From NCBI GenBank assembly GCA_965207165.1, contig OZ242265.1, positions 2,914,001 to 2,978,000 of the forward strand: a stretch of DNA of 64,000 bases, in the 5' to 3' direction. The position numbers and the translations under genes were made by a program. This DNA comes from JAAXHV01 sp965207165 (GTDB lineage Bacteria; Pseudomonadota; Gammaproteobacteria; Eutrophobiales; Eutrophobiaceae). The first letter of the stretch is position 1; the number at the start of each line of letters is the position of its first letter. The notes beneath the pieces were generated by a model that was given only the letters and a program-made list of their open reading frames with translations, was not told the origin of the DNA and did no database searches. Shown here one piece after another: positions 9,273 to 16,478 of the stretch.

Positions 9273-11099
9273 ATGAGTTGGCAACGGCAAATACTGCGCA
9301 TAAACCTGACTGAACTGAGCGTCACAATTGAACCGTTGAACGAGGAGTGGGCGCAATCCTACCTCGGGCAGCGGGGACTCGGCACCAAATACCTGTTTGA
9401 GGAGATCGACCCTGCGGTCGATGCATTGTCCCCTGAGAATAAAGTGATCTTTGCGACCGGACCGTTGACCGGCACCATGGCCTCAACCGGGGGGCGTTAC
9501 TCGGTAATTACCAAGGGCGCCCTGACCAATGCCATTGCCTGTTCCAATTCCGGCGGCCAGTTCGGCGCAGAACTGAAGCTGGCAGGCTACGACCTGCTTA
9601 TCCTGGAAGGCAGGGCGCCGGAACCCGTCTACCTCCATATCGAAAACGAACGTGTACGCCTGCTGCCCGCCGGCCACCTGTGGGGCAGGACCGTCTGGGA
9701 AACGGAAGAGATTATCAAACAGGCCCACCAGGATCCGTTGATCCGCATAGCCTCGGTGGGACCCAGCGCGGAAAATGGTTGCCGCTATGCCTGTGTGGTC
9801 AATGACATGCACCGGGCTGCCGGGCGCTCGGGTGTAGGTACGGTAATGGGTTCAAAGCACCTCAAGGCCATTGCAGTCCGGGGTACAAAAGGCCTTGCTG
9901 TGGCAGACCCGGAAGCATTCATGCAGGTGGCCCAAAGCACCGCCCGGGCCATGCGGGAAGACGACGGACGCAAGTCCCTGACCGGGCAAGGCACCATCGC
10001 CATGATGGATACCACCAATGTCTACGGCACCCTGCCCACCCGGAACTCCCGCGAGGTCCAGTTCGAAGGCGCCGACAAGATAGGTCTCAGCGCGATGAAG
10101 GAAACCAGCGAGAGCGGCCATACAAACCTGGTCACCAACAGCGCCTGCTTCGGTTGCACTATCGGCTGCGGCAGGGTCTGCCATATTGACCCGGAACATT
10201 TTTCCGTCAAGGACAAGCCGCAATATCACGGCGCATCCGGCGGCCTCGAATATGAAACCGCCTATGCCCTGGGCTCCGCGGTGGGGGTGGCCGACATCGA
10301 TGCCGCCACCTATTGCGGTTTCCTCTGCAACGAATACGGCATGGACCCCATTTCGCTGGGTGGCTCCATCTCCGCGGCCATGGAATTATTCGACATCGGC
10401 GCGATTGATGAATCCGTTACCGGCGGCGTCAAACTGGAATTCGGTTCCGCCGAAGCCTTGTGCGCAATGACGGAGGCAGTCGGCAAGGGAGAGGGCTTTG
10501 GCCGCGACATCGCTATGGGATCCAAACGGTTGTGTGAGAAGTACGGTCATCCGGAACTGTCCATGTCGGTGAAGGGCCAGGAATTTGCCGCCTATGACGG
10601 GCGCGCCATGCAGGGCATGGGCCTGGGGTATGCCACCAGCAACCGGGGCGCCTGCCATCTGCGCGCCGCACCGTACGAGGATGATTTCACTACCCTCGAA
10701 CCTGACGGTAAAGCCCAGGTGGTCAAGGCAACACAGGACATGATCGCGGCGGTCGATTCCAGCGGCTTATGCCTGTTCTCGGGTTTCGCCGGCTTTTCCG
10801 AGGAACTCGTCGCCGAACACATCAACGCCGCCTGTACGGGAGAATGGGATATGAACCGGTTACAGGAGACCGGGGAGCGCATCTGGAACCTGGAGCGCCA
10901 GTTCAACCTGGCTGCCGGGTTGACCGCCAGGGACGATACCCTGCCGCCCAGGATACTGACCGAACCGGCCCCCAGCGGTGCAGCGAAGGGATGGGTATGC
11001 CGGCTGGACGAAATGCTGCCGAAATATTACGAACTGCGCGGTTGGGATGAGGGCGGCAGGCCTGATCCGGAAACCCTGGAACGTCTCGGACTTTCCTAG
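9273..11099 (+). CDS. Aldehyde:ferredoxin oxidoreductase (tungsten-type AOR family)
   Basis: This 608-residue protein matches the family length. It begins with a typical AOR N-terminus (LRINLTELSV, YLGQRGLGTKYLFEE, GPLTGTMASTGGRYSV). The four [4Fe-4S] cysteines fit the AOR pattern: CFGCTIGC at about residues 292-299 and the last cysteine in SSGLCLFSG near residue 499. AOR enzymes use a bis-pterin tungsten cofactor to oxidise aldehydes to acids while reducing ferredoxin. Placement between a polyamine aminotransferase and a PuuB-like oxidase implies oxidation of an aminoaldehyde, replacing the usual NAD-linked PuuC; this is inference. The ATG follows an AGGAG-type site and its TAG overlaps the next gene's GTG. 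Confidence 0.9.
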   Translation: MSWQRQILRINLTELSVTIEPLNEEWAQSYLGQRGLGTKYLFEEIDPAVDALSPENKVIFATGPLTGTMASTGGRYSVITKGALTNAIACSNSGGQFGAELKLAGYDLLILEGRAPEPVYLHIENERVRLLPAGHLWGRTVWETEEIIKQAHQDPLIRIASVGPSAENGCRYACVVNDMHRAAGRSGVGTVMGSKHLKAIAVRGTKGLAVADPEAFMQVAQSTARAMREDDGRKSLTGQGTIAMMDTTNVYGTLPTRNSREVQFEGADKIGLSAMKETSESGHTNLVTNSACFGCTIGCGRVCHIDPEHFSVKDKPQYHGASGGLEYETAYALGSAVGVADIDAATYCGFLCNEYGMDPISLGGSISAAMELFDIGAIDESVTGGVKLEFGSAEALCAMTEAVGKGEGFGRDIAMGSKRLCEKYGHPELSMSVKGQEFAAYDGRAMQGMGLGYATSNRGACHLRAAPYEDDFTTLEPDGKAQVVKATQDMIAAVDSSGLCLFSGFAGFSEELVAEHINAACTGEWDMNRLQETGERIWNLERQFNLAAGLTARDDTLPPRILTEPAPSGAAKGWVCRLDEMLPKYYELRGWDEGGRPDPETLERLGLS

Positions 11100-12385
11100 T
11101 GCATGAGCACTACCCCCAACCACACTGCAACTCCTATTATGCAGCGACCGCGAATGTAACCACCGGCTACCCCCCGCTCAGGGGTGCAGATAATTGTGAT
11201 GTCTGCATCGTCGGCGCCGGTTTTACCGGCATCTCCGCGGCGCTCCACCTGGCCGAGCGCGGCTATAAAGTCATTGTTCTTGAGGCGAACCGGGTAAGCT
11301 GGGGGGCATCGGGACGCAACGGCGGCCAACTCATCGGCGGTATCAGCGGAGAGGAACGCCTGAGAAAATCCCAGGATAAGGACATCACCGACCTGCTCTG
11401 GAAGATGCGCTGGGCCGGCCACGACATCATCAGGCAGCGTGTCGAGAAATATGCCATCGACTGCGACCTGAAATTCGGTTACATGGACGTGGCCATCAAA
11501 CCACGCCACTGGCGCGACCTGCTGGAAGAATACGAGTCCCTGCAGCGACCGGATTTCCCCTATGAAACCAGGCTGGTGCCGAAACAGGAAATAACCGGCG
11601 TGATAGGCACGGATGCCTATATCGGCGGCCTGATCAACATGGCAAACGGCCACCTGCATCCCCTGAACCTGTGCCTGGGGGAGGCCGCGGCGGCAGTGCA
11701 GCAGGGCGCCGTCATACATGAGCAATCCCCGGTAGTCCGGGTTGAACACGGCAACAAAGCGCGGGTGCATACCGCATCAGGCAGCGTCTCATGCGATTTC
11801 GTGGTGCTGGCGGGGAACGCCTACCACCGCCTTGAAGCGCGCCGCCTGAGCGGGTTCGTATTCCCTGCCGGCAGTTTTATCCTTGCCACCGAACCACTTA
11901 GCGATGAGCAGATCAGTGAAATCAACCCCCTCGACCTGGCCGTGTGCGACCCGAACCACGTACTCGATTACTTCAGGCTGAGTGCAGACAGGCGCTTGTT
12001 GTTCGGCGGCCGCTGCAACTATTCCGGGCGGGAACCTGACAGCATCAGGAAATCCATTCTGCCGAGAATGCTGAGGATATTCCCGCAATTGCAAGGCGTG
12101 CGCATCGATTACGAATGGGGCGGCAAGATCGGGATCGTGATCAACCGCGTACCGCACATCGGCAGGCTGGATGACAACATCTTCTATTCCCAGGGCTATT
12201 CAGGCCACGGCGTGAACGTCACCCACCTGGCCGGACAGGTCGTGGCCGATGCCATCGCCGGTACTTATGAACGGTTTGACGTGTTCGAGAAGGTGAAACA
12301 CTACCGCATCCCCGGCGGCCAGTGGGTGGGCAACCAGTTGCTGGCCCTGGGGATGATCTATTTTCGAATGCTGGACCTGCTGTAA
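11099..12385 (+). CDS. puuB: FAD-dependent gamma-glutamylputrescine oxidase-like protein
   Basis: This is a 428-residue DAO-family flavoenzyme. The FAD Rossmann motif is VCIVGAGFTGISAALHLAER near residue 38, and a family motif WGASGRNGGQLI follows. The C-terminal SQGYSGHGVNVTHLAGQ contacts the flavin. The opening SYYAATAN resembles PuuB, which oxidises gamma-glutamylputrescine to the aldehyde with O2. The only in-frame start is a GTG sharing a base with the AOR stop (TAGTG), indicating coupling. The putrescine route therefore has two possible aldehyde producers (aminotransferase and oxidase) flanking the AOR. Confidence 0.85.
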   Translation: MHEHYPQPHCNSYYAATANVTTGYPPLRGADNCDVCIVGAGFTGISAALHLAERGYKVIVLEANRVSWGASGRNGGQLIGGISGEERLRKSQDKDITDLLWKMRWAGHDIIRQRVEKYAIDCDLKFGYMDVAIKPRHWRDLLEEYESLQRPDFPYETRLVPKQEITGVIGTDAYIGGLINMANGHLHPLNLCLGEAAAAVQQGAVIHEQSPVVRVEHGNKARVHTASGSVSCDFVVLAGNAYHRLEARRLSGFVFPAGSFILATEPLSDEQISEINPLDLAVCDPNHVLDYFRLSADRRLLFGGRCNYSGREPDSIRKSILPRMLRIFPQLQGVRIDYEWGGKIGIVINRVPHIGRLDDNIFYSQGYSGHGVNVTHLAGQVVADAIAGTYERFDVFEKVKHYRIPGGQWVGNQLLALGMIYFRMLDLL

Positions 12386-12418
12386 ATTCAGGGACGAGCC
12401 AGCCCCATCATTCCGGTA

Positions 12419-12446
12419 ATGCCAGCCACTGGCATCATCATTTTTT
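12419..12446 (+). terminator. Intrinsic terminator after the putrescine gene cluster
   Basis: ATGCCAG-CCA-CTGGCAT is a perfect 7-bp hairpin followed five bases later by six T. It ends the plus-strand run and separates it from the convergent agmatinase gene. Confidence 0.6.
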
Positions 12447-12555
12447 GTTGAATATGCTTGTCATATCGTCACTTTCCGGGGATTTTTGACGACATGGTGT
12501 ACTAATGCCGTGACACCAGTGACCGGCGTGGCGCTGCATCAGCTGCCCCCAATGC

Positions 12556-13497
12556 TCATTTGGAAGCATAGAGATACAGCATTTCCAGTGCCAGGCTGGC
12601 GCCGGCCAGGGAGGTGATCTCCCCCACGTCGTAATCCGGGGCAACCTCGACCAGGTCCATGCCGACCAGGTTGATCCCGGCGAGGCCGCGCAGGATCTGC
12701 TGGGCCTGGTGGGTGGACAGGCCGCCGATTACCGGCGTACCTGTGCCCGGGGCGAAACAGGGGTCCAGGCAGTCGATATCGAAGGTGAGGTAACACGCGT
12801 CATCGCCGACGACCCGCCTTATCTCGTCCACCACGGCGTCACAACCGTTTTCATGCACCCACGGCGCTTTCAGCTGGTTGAATCCCCAGGAATTCTTGTT
12901 ATAGGTACGCAATCCTACCTGTATGGAACGCTCGGGATTGATCACGCCCTGTTTTACGGCATGGTAGAACATGGTGCCGTGATCAACCCGCCCGTCGTCA
13001 TCCTCCCAGGTATCCGAATGGGCGTCGAAATGGATTATCGACAGCGGTCCGTATTTTTCCGCATGGGCCTGGAGAATGGGCCAGGTAATAAAGTGATCGC
13101 CTCCAAGCGACAGTACCGCCACATCCTCGGAAATGATTTCGGTTATGTGCTCCCGGATATCAGCGGGAATGGTTTCCGGAAAACCGCGGTCGAGTTCACA
13201 ATCACCGTAATCGACGACTGCCAGTTTATCGAAGGCATCGAAACCCCAGTCATCCAGCCTGGCCCAGCTCAACTGGCTGGAGGCCTGGCGGATGGAACGC
13301 GGGCCGAACCTGGCCCCGGGCCGGTTTGACGTGGCCGTGTCAAGCGGTATGCCCGTGACAGCCACATCGACACCGTCAAGATCCCAGGTGTATTTGCGCC
13401 GCATGAAGCTGAGGACGCCGCTATAGGTCGGCTCTGACCGGGTGCCGCGCAGGTCTTCCCGGTGAATGGCCTGGTCGATGAAGTAATCTTCAGTCAT
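12556..13497 (-). CDS. speB: Agmatinase (arginase/ureohydrolase family)
   Basis: This 313-residue enzyme carries the binuclear manganese motifs in order: LGGDHFITWP, HFDAHSDTWEDD and FDIDCLDPCFAPGTGTP. It is read from the ATG that overlaps the TGA of the upstream glycosylase gene by four bases; upstream in-frame sequence lacks homology. Agmatinase hydrolyses agmatine to putrescine and urea, feeding the convergent putrescine pathway. Coupling to a DNA repair glycosylase looks like chance operon assembly. Related ureohydrolases (guanidinobutyrase, guanidinopropionase) are close relatives and remain possible. Confidence 0.88.
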   Translation of the reverse strand: MTEDYFIDQAIHREDLRGTRSEPTYSGVLSFMRRKYTWDLDGVDVAVTGIPLDTATSNRPGARFGPRSIRQASSQLSWARLDDWGFDAFDKLAVVDYGDCELDRGFPETIPADIREHITEIISEDVAVLSLGGDHFITWPILQAHAEKYGPLSIIHFDAHSDTWEDDDGRVDHGTMFYHAVKQGVINPERSIQVGLRTYNKNSWGFNQLKAPWVHENGCDAVVDEIRRVVGDDACYLTFDIDCLDPCFAPGTGTPVIGGLSTHQAQQILRGLAGINLVGMDLVEVAPDYDVGEITSLAGASLALEMLYLYASK

Positions 13498-14144
13498 GGT
13501 TGATCTCTGATTGGCGCCTCCACTGCACAATGGCGGCAATGGCTTACATGGGTGCACTGCTCCTTGGCATGCCTGACGATCAGCGCGTGGTACTCATTAT
13601 ACAGCCTGTGGTCGGCAGGAAGGCAGGATTCGAACATCTGCCGCAATGTTTCGTAGTCTTCCCCGCCCCGGATCAGCCCCAGCCCGTTTAACAGGCGGCG
13701 GGTGTAGGTATCGATAACGAATACCGGGCGCTCAAAGGCATAGAGCAGGATGTCATCAGCCGTCTCAGGCCCTACGCCGTTGATTGACAGCAACGCCTGT
13801 CTGAGCCTGCCGGTGTCCCATTGAGCTACGGCGTCCAGACCACCCTGTGAATGCAACCACCCGCACAGGTTCTGCAGGCGTTGCGCCTTTACGTTGAAGA
13901 AACCGGAGGATTTGATCAGTTCGGCCAATTCATCCCGGGGTAACGCAACAATCCTGCCCAACTCAAGCGGGCCGGCATCTTTCAGTCCTGTTATTGCCTT
14001 TTCGACATTCTTCCAACTGGTGTTCTGGGTGAGTACTGCGCCGACGATCACCTCGAAAGCGGATTCTGCCGGCCACCAGCGCTGCGGCCCGTAAGTGTCC
14101 AGCAGTCGATCGTACAACGCGGTCAATTTGTCGCAGGAGATCAT
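13494..14144 (-). CDS. HhH-GPD DNA glycosylase, MagIII-like endonuclease III relative
   Basis: This 216-residue member of the endonuclease III superfamily has AFEVIVGAVLTQNTSWKNVEKA and the helix-hairpin-helix SINGVGPETADDIL. The catalytic aspartate is in VFVIDTYTRRLL. The lysine that makes endonuclease III a bifunctional lyase is replaced (GVGPETAD against the usual GVGRKTAN), and the C-terminal cluster has only three cysteines (C-x5-C-x2-C). This matches the monofunctional 3-methyladenine glycosylase (MagIII) branch. It would excise alkylated bases. The ATGA overlap shows co-translation with agmatinase. Confidence 0.8.
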   Translation of the reverse strand: MISCDKLTALYDRLLDTYGPQRWWPAESAFEVIVGAVLTQNTSWKNVEKAITGLKDAGPLELGRIVALPRDELAELIKSSGFFNVKAQRLQNLCGWLHSQGGLDAVAQWDTGRLRQALLSINGVGPETADDILLYAFERPVFVIDTYTRRLLNGLGLIRGGEDYETLRQMFESCLPADHRLYNEYHALIVRHAKEQCTHVSHCRHCAVEAPIRDQP

Positions 14145-14173
14145 TTGTTATATTTTAATCAGTGAAAACAGCC

Positions 14174-14199
14174 GGGGACAGATTTATAAATCTGTCCCC
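14174..14199. repeat. Perfect 26-bp intergenic palindrome
   Basis: The half-site GGGGACAGATTTA is followed directly by its reverse complement. It lies between divergent genes (glycosylase and gluQ). Related palindromes occur at 22674-22700, 35990-36011, 48970-48992 and 49880-49901. This is a REP-like family. Confidence 0.75.
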
Positions 14200-14231
14200 A
14201 ATACCAGGTATCCTGTATATCCTGTCCATCC

Positions 14232-15119
14232 ATGTTAAACACGTCTTATATCGGGCGCTTTGCCCCTACTCCCAGCGGTCCGCTCCATTTCGGGTCCATC
14301 GTTGCGGCGCTGGCGAGTTATCTCGACGCCCGCCATAACGGCGGCAAGTGGTTGTTGCGGATTGAGGATATCGATACGCCGCGGGTGCGAGCGGGGGCCG
14401 ACCGCAAGATTATCGATACCCTGGAGATCCTCGGACTGGAATGGGACGGCGATATCGTGTACCAGAGCGATCGTCTTGAATATTACCGGCAGGCCCTGGC
14501 GGCGCTCGCCAAAGCAGACCTGCTGTACCGCTGCTTTTGCCCAAGGAAGATCACCAGGGGAAAACCTTACCCGGGCACCTGCAGGATGCGCACGGTTCAG
14601 CAGGAAAAACCCCATTCCTTGCGCGTGAAAACGCCGGATCGGCCGATAACCTTTGACGATGCAATTCAAGCTCGTCAAACAGGACGGCTGGACGATATGA
14701 CCGGAGATTTCATCCTGCGCCGCTCGGATGGCTTAATCGCCTACAACCTGGCAGTAGTCATCGACGATGCCGCCCAGGATATCACCCATATAGTGCGCGG
14801 CGCAGACCTGCTCGACACCACCATCAACCAGGTCTACCTGCAATCCGTTCTCCGCCTGCCCTCACCTGCTTACGCGCACCACCCGGTTGTCGTTGATGCC
14901 AAACGGAAGAAGGTCAGCAAGCAGGACGGGGCAACGGACGTGCTCGCCGGGGTTTCTCCTGAAACAGTACTGTTGCGCGCGTTACGTTTCCTCGGGCAGG
15001 CGCCTGATCCGGAACTGGCGCAAGCCGGCAAGCGGGAGATCCTGGACTGGGCTATTCACCATTGGAAATTGGATTTGGTAATTGAACGGCGCGCAGACCA
15101 TAATATTGACAAGTTCTAA
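14232..15119 (+). CDS. gluQ: Glutamyl-Q tRNA(Asp) synthetase
   Basis: This 295-residue class I synthetase-like protein has the HIGH-equivalent in GRFAPTPSGPLHFGS, the RIEDIDTPR motif, and a zinc site (CFC near residue 99 and the cysteine of PGTCR). A degenerate KMSKS (KKVSKQDG) follows. It lacks an anticodon-binding domain, as expected for GluQ, which attaches glutamate to queuosine in tRNA-Asp. Length matches the family (about 290-300). It starts at ATG 14232 shortly after the 26-bp palindrome. Confidence 0.92.
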   Translation: MLNTSYIGRFAPTPSGPLHFGSIVAALASYLDARHNGGKWLLRIEDIDTPRVRAGADRKIIDTLEILGLEWDGDIVYQSDRLEYYRQALAALAKADLLYRCFCPRKITRGKPYPGTCRMRTVQQEKPHSLRVKTPDRPITFDDAIQARQTGRLDDMTGDFILRRSDGLIAYNLAVVIDDAAQDITHIVRGADLLDTTINQVYLQSVLRLPSPAYAHHPVVVDAKRKKVSKQDGATDVLAGVSPETVLLRALRFLGQAPDPELAQAGKREILDWAIHHWKLDLVIERRADHNIDKF

Positions 15120-15140
15120 AGTCCGGACATTTACCGATCC

Positions 15141-16406
15141 ATGCGAGTAACCATTATCGGAGGCGGGGTGACAGGAGTTACAACCGCTTACTACCTGCAG
15201 CAACACGGGGCTGAGGTCACAGTCCTGGACCGGGCTGAGGGGGCCGGGCTGGAAACCAGTTTCGGTAACGGCGGCGGTCTGACCGCAGGCGTTGTCGAAC
15301 CCTGGAACGAGCCGGGGATACACAAGGTGCTGCTGCGATCCCTGGGCCGGAAAGACTCGCCCATACTGCTGCGGCTGAGCGCAATACCCGGGATGATGTC
15401 CTGGGGCATACGGTTTTTGCGGGAGTCGGGGCAGGACCGGTTCATTGACAACATCAAACGCAATTCCGTGCTGGCCAGGTACTCTCTTGATCTCATGGGG
15501 CAGATCCGGGAAGACGCCGGGATTGAATACCGGCGTTCCGATACGGGTTCGTTGCTGATTTACCGCGACCCGGCTTCCCTGGACCGCGCTATTGCGCATT
15601 ACGGTTTCCTGGGCGAAGCGTGCGGTGTGGTGCACAACATACTGGACAGCCGCGAGTTGATCGTCCTGGAACCGTCACTGCAAGGGGTTAAGGACAGACT
15701 CGTTGGCGGCATACATTTTCCTGGTGACGAAGCAGGCGATTGCCACATGTTTTGCAGGAAGCTTGCAGAAATACTGGAAAACAGGAACGTGCGGTTCCAA
15801 TACAACGTCAATGTTACGAAAATAACCCGGCGGGACTCGTCATTCAACATTGAACTGTCAGGCGGCGATATGCTGAACACGGATACGGTCATCGTGGCCG
15901 CCGGCCCTTACAGCCCGGAGATTTTGCGCAGCCTGGGTATCCGGGTGCCGATCTACCCGGTGAAAGGCTATTCCCTGACAATCCCCATGGACGGCTGGAC
16001 CAACAGGCCGCGCCACCTGGTTGGCGACATGGATATGCATGCCGTGACCAATCCGCTGGGAGGAGAGGTGTTACGGGTTGCCGGCACTGCGGAGTTTACC
16101 GGGTTCGACAAGACGCTTCCTGCCGAGCGGACGGCTAACCTGGTCGGGCTTGTAGAGGCTGTTTTCCCCGAATTTGCAGAGATCATGGACCGGGAATCAC
16201 TCAATCCATGGACAGGATTACGTCCCATGAGCTGTGACGGCGTTCCCATTCTCGGGAAAACACCGGTTCAGGGTCTGTACCTGAATACCGGCCACGGCCA
16301 CCTGGGCTGGACGCTGGCGGCGGCTTCGGGCCGCACCCTGGCGGATGCCGTCATGGGGCGGCCGCCGGAAGTGGACCTGACCCCTTATTCAATGGACCGG
16401 TTTTAA
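15141..16406 (+). CDS. DadA-like FAD-dependent D-amino-acid dehydrogenase
   Basis: This is a 421-residue DAO-family protein with VTIIGGGVTGVTTAYYLQQHG at the N-terminus (FAD binding), the DadA-type SFGNGGGLTAGVVEPWN, a central VYPVKGYSL-like IYPVKGYSLTIP, and the C-terminal GLRPMSCDGVPILGKT followed by NTGHGHLGWTLAAASG. DadA enzymes oxidise D-amino acids to 2-oxoacids and pass electrons to the respiratory chain. A close paralogue lies at 28231-29493, which sits in an MFS/M19 module. It starts 21 bases after gluQ, without other pathway genes beside it. Confidence 0.88.
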   Translation: MRVTIIGGGVTGVTTAYYLQQHGAEVTVLDRAEGAGLETSFGNGGGLTAGVVEPWNEPGIHKVLLRSLGRKDSPILLRLSAIPGMMSWGIRFLRESGQDRFIDNIKRNSVLARYSLDLMGQIREDAGIEYRRSDTGSLLIYRDPASLDRAIAHYGFLGEACGVVHNILDSRELIVLEPSLQGVKDRLVGGIHFPGDEAGDCHMFCRKLAEILENRNVRFQYNVNVTKITRRDSSFNIELSGGDMLNTDTVIVAAGPYSPEILRSLGIRVPIYPVKGYSLTIPMDGWTNRPRHLVGDMDMHAVTNPLGGEVLRVAGTAEFTGFDKTLPAERTANLVGLVEAVFPEFAEIMDRESLNPWTGLRPMSCDGVPILGKTPVQGLYLNTGHGHLGWTLAAASGRTLADAVMGRPPEVDLTPYSMDRF

Positions 16407-16478
16407 TACAGGCGTTGTTAGAACTTGCCGGCCAACATGTGTATAGTAATTCAACAGTCCTGATGACGGAAAACAGAC

